Shown one piece after another: positions 34,404 through 42,330 of a DNA stretch of 64,000 nucleotides. The position numbers and the translations under genes were made by a program. The stretch is taken from assembly GCF_044761665.1 (NCBI RefSeq), contig NZ_JBIWCW010000001.1:558001-622000 (forward strand). The letters are read 5' to 3'. The notes beneath the pieces were generated by a model that saw only the letters and a list, made by a program, of their open reading frames with translations, had not been told where the DNA came from and searched no databases. Positions within the stretch are counted from its first letter, which is position 1. Every line of letters starts with the position of its first letter. This DNA is from Peribacillus sp044761665. Its GTDB lineage: Bacteria; Bacillota; Bacilli; Bacillales; DSM-1321.

Positions 34404-34503
34404 CTTATCTCTCAATAAGGAATTCTTTCTTTTGGAGAAAAATAGAATCTGCTATCCAAAAAACAAGGGCGGTAAAAATTACTCGTCACTTCCCTGGCGT
34501 GAT

Positions 34504-34575
34504 TTCAACCACGATAGGCAATAATTCAACCACAGAATCCATTAATTCGACCACGCAATGCGTTAATTCAACCAC
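34504..34575. repeat. Exact 21-bp-period repeat (TTCAACCAC units)
   Basis: TTC(A/G)ACCAC begins at 34504, 34525, 34546 and 34567, exactly 21 bp apart; three units end in (A/T)TAA or ATAA. The intervening 6-8 bases are not conserved. It lies between the convergent coiled-coil gene and the membrane-protein gene at 34584. Confidence 0.85.
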
Positions 34576-34583
34576 ACTCCCCT

Positions 34584-35003
34584 TTACATGGAATCCCGTT
34601 TGGTCCCGAATAGGCTTGGAAAGAGCATCAACCCAGCTACAATTGGTATGATCTTGAAACCATCCCTAGAAAGCAGCCAATAGGGGTCGGGTAAGTGTTC
34701 TACGTTTGGGAAAAAGGTATAAACGCTTGGTACATATAATGAAAGAAGTAGACAGGGAATGGTCACGCATAAAAAAAGAGGCATATGGACTTTGAACGCC
34801 CACCCCTTCACGAAAAGCAGCGACAGGTAGACACCACACACAATTGGTGCAATGGTATCGAACCAAAATAGTGGCTCGATTACAAACGTTTCATCGACTT
34901 TCTTTTGAATGCTCCCATCAATTTTAGAGCTACTAATGATCAAGGCGAATAAGCCCGCTAACCAAAGTAATTTCCAGAAATACGATGACAAATGGTGACG
35001 CAT
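34584..35003 (-). CDS. Small integral membrane protein
   Basis: 139 residues with four hydrophobic segments (about 9-25, 49-67, 75-92, 115-132). An aromatic-rich middle (VPSVYTFFPNVEHLPDPYWLL) lies between TM3 and TM4. No family recognised. The RBS is GGGGGAGG. It is convergent with the coiled-coil gene across the 21-bp repeat. Confidence 0.6.
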   Translation of the reverse strand: MRHHLSSYFWKLLWLAGLFALIISSSKIDGSIQKKVDETFVIEPLFWFDTIAPIVCGVYLSLLFVKGWAFKVHMPLFLCVTIPCLLLSLYVPSVYTFFPNVEHLPDPYWLLSRDGFKIIPIVAGLMLFPSLFGTKRDSM

Positions 35004-35040
35004 TTACAAAACCTCCCCCGCTAAATATAGACCCTTTCCA

Positions 35041-35586
35041 TCAGTTCCATTCATTAGCCAACAGTCCATAAATAACGTGATCTTCATAATGGTCATATAA
35101 CCACTCTGCTTGTCTTATTCGTCCTTCTTCCATAAAACCGAACCTCTCAGGAAGCGCTCTACTTTTTCTATTTTCAACGGCGACCCTCACTTCAATTCGA
35201 TTTAGCTGTAAGTCGATAAATCCGTAATCGATCAATGCTTTAAATGCTTTAGACATTATACCTTTACCTTGAAATTCTTCGCCTAACCAATAACCCACAA
35301 CACCCATTTTATTAGCCTTGTTTATTGTATTAAATCCGATTGTACCTGCAATTCTTCCATTATAAATAATGGCAAACGATTGTGGATATCCCCCATTATC
35401 AATCAGCTCTCTATATCTTGATTGAATATTTTGGGCAGTATCTTCTACACGCTTTGTATGATCGAGCCATCCAAGCCACTCTTTTAAATAGGATTTAGAT
35501 TGAATGATCAGGTTGTAGAACTCGACAGCATCATCTTTATTAAACATTCTCAAAGATACTTCTTCATCTATCTTATGTACTAACAT
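35041..35586 (-). CDS. GNAT acetyltransferase, RimL-like
   Basis: 181 residues from ATG 35586; GTG 35595 is in frame but badly placed. The RimJ/RimL pattern is clear: N-terminal EEVSLRMFNKDDAVEFYNLI, central VVGYWLGEEFQGKGIMSKAFKAL (acetyl-CoA loop QGKGIM) at about 98-120, then LNRIEVRVAVENRKSRALPERFGF. Such enzymes acetylate N-termini of ribosomal proteins or other acceptors. Single gene. Confidence 0.85.
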   Translation of the reverse strand: MLVHKIDEEVSLRMFNKDDAVEFYNLIIQSKSYLKEWLGWLDHTKRVEDTAQNIQSRYRELIDNGGYPQSFAIIYNGRIAGTIGFNTINKANKMGVVGYWLGEEFQGKGIMSKAFKALIDYGFIDLQLNRIEVRVAVENRKSRALPERFGFMEEGRIRQAEWLYDHYEDHVIYGLLANEWN

Positions 35587-35692
35587 AATCCCCACACCAC
35601 TTTCTTTTTCTTATAGTTATAAAATATTTATCTAAATATTACCATAATTTAAAAACACTGCCTATCCTTGGTAGTAGGCAGTATTCCTATTT

Positions 35693-36383
35693 TCAGTCTA
35701 GTAGAACAACTTCATCTCCGACACATATTTCCCCGGTTCGAATGACAGAAACATATACGCCAAAATGATTATCTCGATTCTGTAGAACGTTTTTTTGCAA
35801 GGACGGATCTCGGTTGGCATTGTCATGATCCACCGTGCTGATCATGCACCTTTCACAGTGTCTTTTCATTTCGATTTCGACGCTTTTTCCTATCTTTAAT
35901 CGTTTGCCGAACCATGTTTCTTCTATAAATGGGATGGGGTTTTTTAAGGAGATGAGGAAGTTGGGGCGAAAGCGTCTATAATCGAGAGTCGATTTTCCCC
36001 ATATCGTTTGCAATTCATTCAGGGACGCATCCGTAACCAGTTGAATATGTTCAACTTCGATTGACCCTAAAGGTACTTGGGTAGGCAAATATTCAATGAG
36101 GGAAATCTTCCGTTTGGATTCGATTTCCATGTCCCTCATTAAGTCCACATCTCCCCAATCGACTACCTTCCCTTCCGGTGTGGTAATTTCAACTTTTGGA
36201 TAAGCCTCCATCGACTCTTCCCCTACAAATCATGCTTGATACTTGAGTGATTGTTAAAAATTTACCTGGTCTGGTTTCATCCAAAAATGCATGACTACGA
36301 TCTCCATAGATCCCATAATCGTTCTCCCCACGAAACGATTTAACAGGATGTTGCACAACTTCCTTGATATGACCCACTAACAT
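35693..36383 (-). pseudogene. Frameshifted MOSC-domain protein gene
   Basis: Two overlapping frames together encode one MOSC protein. The first (from ATG 36383, MLVGHIKEVVQHPVKSFRGE through GDRSHAFLDETRPGKFLTIT) runs out of frame near 36220. The second supplies FVGEESMEAYPKVEITTPEG to the end, including the YRRFRPNFLIS strand and the HCERCMISTVD block that carries the conserved Cys residues of the family. The reading frame changes around 36215-36235, with a few residues apparently missing. A MOSC protein would bind molybdenum cofactor or sulfur via Cys. Either a true pseudogene or a sequencing error. Confidence 0.75.
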
Positions 36384-36447
36384 GTTATTCCCGCTACTTA
36401 CTTTCCATGGAAATCTTAATATATTATCAAGGTTGTTTATTGGAATC

Positions 36448-36489
36448 AAAAAGAACGGATTCTACCTAGCCGTAGAATCCGTTCTTTTT
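36448..36489. terminator. Terminator after the epimerase-like gene
   Basis: An 18-bp perfect stem (aaaaagaacggattctac / gtagaatccgttcttttt) with a 6-nt loop and A/T tracts built into both arms, so it works in both directions. Confidence 0.85.
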
Positions 36490-36669
36490 AAATATTCATT
36501 ATTCTTACTTTATAGAACCCTTGTTTTTTTCATGATGAGAGAAATTGTTACAGAGAGTATGAATAGGAGCATGTTTTCCTAGTATGAACATGATGAGGGA
36601 GCGTATTAGATGATGAATTTTATAAAAGTGCACCAGTAAACCATAGATAAGTCCACGGAAGTTTTCAAT

Positions 36670-37503
36670 TCAATTATTGAAGTAAGAACCTTGTTGTTCG
36701 AGGTCAGCAATCAGCCCAAGTTGCAAAGGCTTCCAATTCAAGAGTTCCTGAGTTGACGTGCTTGATTTTGGAATATCGAGTGCGGCAAGTGTGCCAAGGA
36801 ATCCGAAGTGGTCATTTGCCTCTTCTCTTGAAATACTGACTACTGGAAGGTTCAGTTGTTGCCCGATTACCTGTGCAATGTCACGAAAGGGTATCCCTTC
36901 ATCTGCAACCCCATTTAGCCTTGAACCGGCGGGGGCATTTTCTAAGGCGAGACGATATAAATGCGCGGCGTCAAGCCGGTGAACTGCGGGCCAGCGATTG
37001 GTTCCCTCTTCCACATAAGCTGAGAAGCCCTTTGTTTTGGCAATTTGGATTAATCTAGGCACAAATCCCGTGTCACCCTCACCATGTACCGAAGGACAAA
37101 GCTCGACAATCGATGTTCGCACTCCGCTCTCAGCTAGCGATACCATTACTTTTTCTGCTGCCAATCCGTTGTTATGGGTGGTGATGACGAACGGTTTACC
37201 GGACCCTTCCAGAGCCGACCCCATCGCCTCAACAGCGTGCAAATCTGCGGTGAGTGCCCCGTCGAAGTTTGAAAAGTCGTGATTAAATGCTAGATGAATG
37301 ACGCCATCTGCAGTAGCTGCACCCCTGCGAAGACTGTCAAGATCATCGATATCGCCGCGGTGACTATCTACCCCAACCTCTTTTAGCTTCGCAGCACTAT
37401 CGTCTGAGCGCGCAAGACCAACAACCTGATGACCGGCGTTTTTGAGTTCGCAGAGGACCGCAGAACCGATGTACCCGGTTGCTCCTGTTAAGAAAACACG
37501 CAT
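36670..37503 (-). CDS. NAD(P)-dependent epimerase/SDR-like protein
   Basis: 277 residues. Rossmann motif TGATGYIGSAV at 7-17, RGDIDDLDSL near 54, IVELCPSVHGEG and YVEEGTNRWPAVHRLDAAHLYRLALE, all typical of an extended-SDR subgroup of oxidoreductases. In relatives as I recall them, about 15-20 residues with the TSGTG...G-x-x-x-E-D part lie between FVITT and AAEKVMVSLAESGVR; here only HNNGL remains, suggesting an in-frame deletion near the active site. RBS AAGGGGGAG. Cotranscribed with the upstream SDR gene (46 bp apart). GC content and codon use look higher than in neighbouring genes. Confidence 0.75.
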   Translation of the reverse strand: MRVFLTGATGYIGSAVLCELKNAGHQVVGLARSDDSAAKLKEVGVDSHRGDIDDLDSLRRGAATADGVIHLAFNHDFSNFDGALTADLHAVEAMGSALEGSGKPFVITTHNNGLAAEKVMVSLAESGVRTSIVELCPSVHGEGDTGFVPRLIQIAKTKGFSAYVEEGTNRWPAVHRLDAAHLYRLALENAPAGSRLNGVADEGIPFRDIAQVIGQQLNLPVVSISREEANDHFGFLGTLAALDIPKSSTSTQELLNWKPLQLGLIADLEQQGSYFNN

Positions 37504-37549
37504 TGAGCTCTCCCCCTTACCATGATATCCATCGTTTTATAAACGTTCA

Positions 37550-38302
37550 TTACCATGCAACCGCACCATCCTCATCAGAGAACGTCCCCGTTGGGCCATC
37601 CGCATCAAGCATCGCCAGCCGGACTGCTTCACGTGCTCCTTGCTCGACACTACGAGCTCCGGAAAAATTATTAAGTGCAGTCGAAGTATGACCCGGACAT
37701 GCTGCATTGACCTTGATATTTGTTGATTCAAGCGCAAAAGCAAAGGCAAGTGTCACCGCATGAACAGCCGATTTTGACGCTGAATAGGCTCCAAACATCG
37801 CACGGTGAGGATTTTCTGGAAGAGAATTCCAGCTAAGAGAGCCACCGGAGCTGCCCATGTTGACGATCCGAGCTGATGGGGCTTCACGTAAAAGTGGCAA
37901 CATGGCCTGTGTGACAGCTATGACTCCAAAAACGTTCGTTTCATAAACTGCACGGATGTCTTCAAGCGAAGCAACAGTCATAAGCCCACTTGCCGGGCCA
38001 CTGCTCGGAAACGGATCTCCAGGTTTGCCTGCATGTGAGATGCCTGCATTGTTCACAAGCACGTCGAGCCGACCAAATTCGTTCCGAATACGCTCTGCCG
38101 CAGCAAAGATTGATTCCTGATTTGTCACATCGAGCTGGAGAGCATGCGCATCAGGACCAATGCTAGCAGAGGCCGACTTTCCGTTCTCTAAGCTACGAGA
38201 GCCGATGAGTACAGTGTAGTCGTTTGCTGCCAGATCCTTTGCGATTTGTAATCCTATTCCTTTATTAGCTCCTGTAATCAACGCGACGGGCTTGTTCTGC
38301 AT
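37550..38302 (-). CDS. Short-chain dehydrogenase/reductase
   Basis: 250 residues, classical SDR: TGANKGIG at 10-17 (cofactor), LDVTN near 57, NNAG at 84-87, Ser near 151 and YSASK at 173-177 (catalytic Tyr and Lys), then CPGHTSTALNNF. An NADP-dependent carbonyl reductase activity is likely; substrate unknown. RBS AAAGGAGAT. First gene of a two-gene unit divergent from a TetR-type regulator whose operator candidate lies at 38385-38402, so regulation by that repressor is likely. Confidence 0.88.
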   Translation of the reverse strand: MQNKPVALITGANKGIGLQIAKDLAANDYTVLIGSRSLENGKSASASIGPDAHALQLDVTNQESIFAAAERIRNEFGRLDVLVNNAGISHAGKPGDPFPSSGPASGLMTVASLEDIRAVYETNVFGVIAVTQAMLPLLREAPSARIVNMGSSGGSLSWNSLPENPHRAMFGAYSASKSAVHAVTLAFAFALESTNIKVNAACPGHTSTALNNFSGARSVEQGAREAVRLAMLDADGPTGTFSDEDGAVAW

Positions 38303-38384
38303 GGTTTTAATCTCCTTTGTTTTTGGAATAGTATCTATAATTTTCCCATCCGTTGTGGGATAATGATATTAAACCACACAATTA

Positions 38385-38402
38385 CGGAACTGTAAAGTTC
38401 CG
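38385..38402. promoter_or_regulatory. Putative TetR-family operator
   Basis: CGGAAC-tgtaaa-GTTCCG, perfect 6-bp arms, in the 142-bp gap between the SDR and tetR genes. A second, weaker repeat (TCCCA...TGGGA, 38345-38360) lies beside it. Confidence 0.55.
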
Positions 38403-38444
38403 AAACTAACAAGTTTCTTATTTTGTTTAAAAGGGGTTAAATCT

Positions 38445-39116
38445 ATGAAGAAAATAAGTGCAGAAACATCCGAGCGAAGCGAAGAAGCTGTGGTATTGAC
38501 TGAAAAGCCTGCGCGAACATTAGGCCGTAAGCGCGACCACACAAAGGACGCAAAAATTCTTGAAGCAGCCATAGATATTCTTGCCGATGCTGGTTTCGAC
38601 GGTATGACAATGGATATGGTTGCCACTAAAGCGAAGGCCGGAAAAGCGACAGTATACCGCCGCTGGTCTTCCAAAACAGAACTCGTCCAGGAAGCCTTGG
38701 CATGGATGAACAAAAGTCATCTTGAGTTGGAGCATTTGCCTGATACTGGTACACTACGTGGTGATCTTCTCGCCCTTCTGAAGCCGCAATCGATCGAAGA
38801 AGGAGAGAAAAAGCTTCGAGTCCTCATGGGGCTGGGATCTTTCTTGCAACAGATGGAAGTATCAGAGGGTGGGGGAATCGAGATTTTCGAGTCTTGGGAT
38901 ACCCGAAATCACGAACTCATTCACCGAGCTATAACCAGTGGTGAAATTCCCGCTCATGCGGATGTGGAGTTGGCATGCCAGGTTATTATATCCATGGCTG
39001 CTTATCAGGGACTTGTTCAACGGCGGACGTTCGACCCGGATTCTTACGCGGCTCTTATTGATGGGATTCTGTTGCCGGCTCTCAAGAACCCTCAAACGGC
39101 TTCACATAAGAAATGA
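38445..39116 (+). CDS. TetR-family transcriptional regulator
   Basis: 223 residues. HTH region ILEAAIDILADAGFDGMTMDMVATKAKAGKATVYRRWSSKTEL at about 38-80, the TetR/AcrR signature. The C-terminal ligand-binding half (VELACQVIISMAAYQGLVQRRTFDPD) is of the TetR_C type often seen with oxidoreductase operons. RBS AAGGGG before ATG 38445. Divergent from the SDR pair, which it probably represses. Confidence 0.88.
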   Translation: MKKISAETSERSEEAVVLTEKPARTLGRKRDHTKDAKILEAAIDILADAGFDGMTMDMVATKAKAGKATVYRRWSSKTELVQEALAWMNKSHLELEHLPDTGTLRGDLLALLKPQSIEEGEKKLRVLMGLGSFLQQMEVSEGGGIEIFESWDTRNHELIHRAITSGEIPAHADVELACQVIISMAAYQGLVQRRTFDPDSYAALIDGILLPALKNPQTASHKK

Positions 39117-39151
39117 ACCTTGACTGGCTTCCAGCCTTTCAAGGTTTTTTT
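39116..39151 (+). terminator. Terminator of the tetR gene
   Basis: aaccttga...tcaaggtt stem around an inner ctgg/ccag stem, followed by seven T. Confidence 0.8.
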
Positions 39152-39239
39152 GCTCAATTGTTGAGCAAAAAAGAGACATTAGGTAAAAATGGGGTAGATT
39201 GATTTGGTGAAATTGATGTTTTATTACATATCGTGGCAA

Positions 39240-39345
39240 TGGAATTTTTGGTGTTATGAGTTCGATTCGGATGAGCAAACTCGATGCAACCAAGTTTGCA
39301 GTTGAAGGTTTTTCTGAAGCATGAATACTTGAATTGTCAGGGTAA
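39240..39345 (+). pseudogene. SDR gene fragment
   Basis: One frame reads GVMSSIRMSKLDATKFAVEGFSEA, stop, ILELSG. This corresponds to the SDR active-site helix usually reading (S/Y)xASKFAVEGFSEAL; the catalytic Tyr position has become Asp. No start, no upstream Rossmann region. The rest of 39152-39574 is gene-free AT-rich sequence. Confidence 0.6.
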
Positions 39346-39574
39346 AATTGTTTTCAACCAGGTAAGTTACAAACCACAGAATTCTATCCTGTTACAGAGG
39401 AGAATTACCATTTAAATTGAATTTTTTCAAATAGGAGTCTTGAAAAAAATATATTAAAAGGAGATAATATTTAAATCAGTGTGTAGAGATATTGGCCATG
39501 ATTATTGGCCAAAAATATATGTCTCACGATACGTCTGCCATCTGAAATATTTTTAATATGGAGATGGTCTCAAT

Positions 39575-40072
39575 ATGCACGAAGAAACAAGATTACCACG
39601 GAATGGAAAAGAATTTATATTATTCTTGGCGATCATATCCATTCTTTCAGTCAACATCATCGGACCACTTATTATGGGTTTCGAATTCGGATTCAATAAA
39701 GATGTGTATTTTGATACCTTACAAGTCATTCCAATCGTATGGGTTTGTGTCGTTATATTGGTAACCTTCGTTGCCAATCCACTCGTTACTAAACTCGTAC
39801 CAAAGTTTGTTAAACCAACGGACAGCTTTAATGCCAGGGTGTTATTCACGATATTATTTAGCGTAACCATCCTGTCCATTCTACTGACAATTATGGGGTC
39901 TTGGATTGGCATGGGGGAAATCAGTTGGGAACCGTTTCAAAGGTTCTTTTATAGCTGGCCTCGTAACTTTTTCATCGCATTTTGGGTTGAAACGTTAATT
40001 GCACAGCCTATTGCTAGATTGGCCATGAAAAAATTACATGCAAGCCAAGTACGAAAAACGGTAAAAGCATAA
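39575..40072 (+). CDS. DUF2798 membrane protein
   Basis: 165 residues, four hydrophobic segments (16-38, 50-70, 91-110, 128-146). The C-terminal FFYSWPRNFFIAFWVETLIAQPIAR is the DUF2798 hallmark, and the N-terminal half repeats the pattern, as expected for tandem two-TM units. Function unknown. SD GGAGATGG lies about 9-12 nt before ATG. Terminator directly downstream at 40099. Confidence 0.8.
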   Translation: MHEETRLPRNGKEFILFLAIISILSVNIIGPLIMGFEFGFNKDVYFDTLQVIPIVWVCVVILVTFVANPLVTKLVPKFVKPTDSFNARVLFTILFSVTILSILLTIMGSWIGMGEISWEPFQRFFYSWPRNFFIAFWVETLIAQPIARLAMKKLHASQVRKTVKA

Positions 40073-40097
40073 CGATTAAATATAGGAACGTCCATAT

Positions 40098-40132
40098 AGC
40101 CGATTGGTTTAAATAAAACCAATCGGCTTTTT
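40098..40132 (+). terminator. Terminator of the DUF2798 gene
   Basis: agccgattggttt / aaaccaatcggct, perfect 13-bp stem, then TTTTATT. Confidence 0.9.
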
Positions 40133-40170
40133 ATTGTGGCTGTGCCCGCAATATTTTTGAAAATTAAATT

Positions 40171-40503
40171 AGACAGCATTTCTGCTGTCCTAGACTGTAG
40201 ACAAATTCGATGAAAAGTGTGTTTGTCAATGTGAACGTTGATTTCCACTACAGGCACTCGCTTTCCGCGGGCGGTCGGGGAGCCCCGTCTGCTTCGCCTT
40301 CGGTGTCTCCCCTAGACGCGCATGTCCCGCAGGAGTCTCGTACCTTCCGTTCCAATCAACATTGCGTTATCAACAAGTGAAATCTATATATTCGAAGTGT
40401 TTCGCGGGCAAAAGAGTAGAGGTTGGATGACTAATCTAAGGGAATTTTTTTAAAAAGGTCGGTGCTCCTTTTGTCGACAAACTGAGACAGCATTTCTGCT
40501 GTC
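40171..40503. mobile_element. MITE-like intergenic element
   Basis: About 333 bp with no ORF, bounded by imperfect terminal inverted repeats: the left end (40171-40206) and right end (40470-40503) both comprise the hairpin GACAGCA-tttc-TGCTGTC plus a TTTGTC(T/G)ACA block, in mirror orientation. The interior (about 40235-40365) is a GC-rich palindromic block, cactcgctttccgcgggcgg then ccgcaggagtctcg, of a type I recall as a highly repeated intergenic sequence in Bacillaceae. No target-site duplication was established. Confidence 0.6.
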
Positions 40504-40513
40504 CATTTAACAT

Positions 40514-40924
40514 CTACCTAATTTTAACTATATCAGTATATATTTTATCGTTAAGCTCCCAAACTACGGATACAGTTGTGCCTTTTGGTGGCTTAGGTCC
40601 TAAGTAAAAATCATCTGAAAAGGGATGCAGATCAGTAACTTTTCCATCTTCTGACCTGCCTTCTTCAAAACTATCGATACGTGTATTAATTGTATCATTT
40701 TCTTCGACTATAATAGATTTTACAGTTACGCTGTCGTTATTTCTTTGATGTAAATGACCCTCCCATCCATATGGTTCACTGGCATCTTTATTTTTTGAAT
40801 ACGTTACCTTCCACACTCCATTTTCTGAAGTTCCTGATATTACCTTATTAGAGAAATACCAATAAACGCAGATTACAATAAGAGCTAACGGTATTATAAC
40901 TTTCAAATATTTGTTTCTAGTCAT
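40514..40924 (-). CDS. Membrane-anchored hypothetical protein
   Basis: 136 residues: short N-terminal anchor (KVIIPLALIVICVYWYF, 8-24) followed by an extracytoplasmic domain of about 110 residues with GTSENGVWKVTYSKN and YGWEGHLHQRNND, and a beta-rich end (TTVSVVWELNDKIYTDIVKI). No family recognised. It ends 11 bp from the MITE-like element, so the transcript probably reads into its hairpin. Confidence 0.6.
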   Translation of the reverse strand: MTRNKYLKVIIPLALIVICVYWYFSNKVISGTSENGVWKVTYSKNKDASEPYGWEGHLHQRNNDSVTVKSIIVEENDTINTRIDSFEEGRSEDGKVTDLHPFSDDFYLGPKPPKGTTVSVVWELNDKIYTDIVKIR

Positions 40925-41075
40925 ACTTCTTTTATCCTCTCAACATTTATTCATTTTAAATCCCGTCTACATTTTCCTATAAATCGGAAAAAGAAGGTTT
41001 ATTATACAAATATTTTTGTTGTGCATGTACTATTATCAAAACAACATTCTTTACAAACAGCCTTTTGATAACACA

Positions 41076-41120
41076 CAAGGAAAAAACCGAAAACCAAGAT
41101 CGTTTTCGGTTTTTTCCTTG
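41076..41120 (-). terminator. Terminator of the flavodoxin-fbpAB operon
   Basis: caaggaaaaaaccgaaaac / gttttcggttttttccttg, a 19-bp perfect stem with A/T tracts in the arms, just downstream of the fbpB stop. Confidence 0.85.
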
Positions 41121-41133
41121 TATGACTGACCCA

Positions 41134-41283
41134 TCATGACTGTACCTGTTGATTTTTCTTTAACTCACCCGTCGCTTTTTGATCAATCTTGATAAATATA
41201 CGTTCTACCTCCCTTTTATCTTGAAGTAAATGGTTCCGGTTTTCTTTAAGCAGTTGATCAAAAGATATTCTTTTTCTCGGCAT
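41134..41283 (-). CDS. fbpB: Fur-regulated basic protein FbpB-like
   Basis: A 49-residue basic protein. MPRKRISFDQLLKENRNHLL and QDKREVERIFIKIDQK match the FbpB/FbpC family of small basic proteins that B. subtilis makes under iron limitation and that act with the sRNA FsrA to spare iron. Its ATG lies 3 nt after the stop of the fbpA-like gene. Last gene of a Fur-controlled operon (two Fur boxes at 41991-42038). Confidence 0.75.
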   Translation of the reverse strand: MPRKRISFDQLLKENRNHLLQDKREVERIFIKIDQKATGELKKNQQVQS

Positions 41284-41286
41284 TCT

Positions 41287-41442
41287 TCATTCACCTCTTA
41301 GCTGATTGAATTCTTTTTGGAGGACCACAAATGGTAGTTCGTATAGTTGTTTATTATATTTTTTAAAAATACCAAATTTCAGTAGTTCTTGGATTATCTG
41401 ATCTTTATTGACTTCTCCCTTTTTATCTATTTGGGTTCTCAT
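41287..41442 (-). CDS. fbpA: Fur-regulated basic protein FbpA-like
   Basis: A 51-residue protein; the segment NKDQIIQELLKFGIFKKYNKQLYELPFVVLQKEF matches the FbpA family (LIxxLixxGIyKkxdkQLyeLtlxeLExEy). In B. subtilis FbpA is a small protein of the iron-sparing response. RBS GAAGGAGGG, 12 nt after the flavodoxin stop. Assignment rests on motif and on the Fur-controlled context. Confidence 0.75.
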   Translation of the reverse strand: MRTQIDKKGEVNKDQIIQELLKFGIFKKYNKQLYELPFVVLQKEFNQLRGE

Positions 41443-41454
41443 GAAAACCCTCCT

Positions 41455-41973
41455 TCATAAATAAGCAGACCCATCGTATTTTGGAAAAAGTAACATTCCA
41501 TTCAACGATAAAAATCTCCATTTTCTCTTTTTTCTCCCCCATATAAGAACATGATCTGCAAACTCTTCGCATTTCTTCACTTGATCATATATAGTAGGTT
41601 CTTGATGGACTTTTAAGATAGAATCATACACTTGAAATCCCCGTTCTTTCATTTTTTCTGAAAGAATATGTATCGCGGCACAAGGATTTTCATCATTTAA
41701 GTTACCTGAACCAAAATAGGCAACCTTCACGTTGGGAGGATGTATTTGTTCAATCTCTTCATAAAATTCCTTCGCTTCATAAGGTACTTCATCTTTATTC
41801 CATGTATATAAACCGATAAAGGCCAAATCATATTCCTTTAAGGTGTCTACTTCAACGGTATCCAATCTTTCCATATAGACTTTACAGCCAGCAGCCGCCA
41901 ATCTATTCTTCATGATGATTGCCATTTTCTCGGTATTACCGGATAAACTAACATAGCCAATAAATACCTTCAT
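41455..41973 (-). CDS. Flavodoxin family protein
   Basis: 172 residues. The N-terminal KVFIGYVSLSGNTEKMAIIM carries the FMN phosphate loop (SxSGNTE). DLAFIGLYTWNKDEVPYEAKEFYEEI and VAYFGSGN give the two isoalloxazine-flanking loops. It likely replaces ferredoxin or serves as an electron donor when iron is scarce, in line with the Fur boxes in its promoter. The C-terminus is about 20 residues longer than in classic short flavodoxins. Confidence 0.85.
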   Translation of the reverse strand: MKVFIGYVSLSGNTEKMAIIMKNRLAAAGCKVYMERLDTVEVDTLKEYDLAFIGLYTWNKDEVPYEAKEFYEEIEQIHPPNVKVAYFGSGNLNDENPCAAIHILSEKMKERGFQVYDSILKVHQEPTIYDQVKKCEEFADHVLIWGRKKRKWRFLSLNGMLLFPKYDGSAYL

Positions 41974-41990
41974 CTACTCACCTACCTAAT

Positions 41991-42038
41991 TGAGAATTGT
42001 TTTCATTACTTCTCTAATATAAATGAAAATGATTCTCA
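41991..42038. promoter_or_regulatory. Two Fur boxes
   Basis: TGAGAATTGTTTTCA (41991-42005) and TGAAAATGATTCTCA (42024-42038) both fit the 7-1-7 Fur consensus TGATAAT-N-ATTATCA (one or two substitutions per half). They lie 18 bp and 51 bp upstream of the flavodoxin start. Confidence 0.85.
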
Positions 42039-42119
42039 ATGTCAATTATATATCCAAACTAATTCTTTGCAGGAGGTACCCAAAAGATACTTAGTCTAAT
42101 TCATTTGTGAAAAGGCTCT

Positions 42120-42327
42120 GGAGACCACCAGTTACCCGATACGACCATCATGGTTAGTAATTTAACGACTGATTTATTTCATTGAAAAAAAGATAGTCGA
42201 TCGACCCTTTACTTCCCCCCTGCTGATCAGCTCATAACAATGCATGTGCAATGTCCATATCTCCATCCGTTGCTAAATCTGCATCTCCTGGCGTATTGAT
42301 AATCGCGTCCGTTTTATTTTCAGTAGA
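42120..42327 (-). pseudogene. Glycoside hydrolase family 8 fragment
   Basis: On the minus strand, 42325-42165 reads NKTDAIINTPGDADLATDGDMDIAHALL, stop, ADQQGGSKGSIDYL. ATDGDMDIAxALLxAxxQWGSxGxIxY is the conserved acid-region motif of GH8 enzymes (chitosanase/endoglucanase/BcsZ). An in-frame TGA and loss of both ends make it a relic. The rest of 42039-42485 has only a hairpin at 42331-42355. Confidence 0.65.
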
Positions 42328-42330
42328 AAA

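Noticed and set aside
34373..34651. 92-codon plus-strand ORF rich in NSTT
   Set aside because: It is made by the 21-bp array; no SD, and it runs into the convergent gene.
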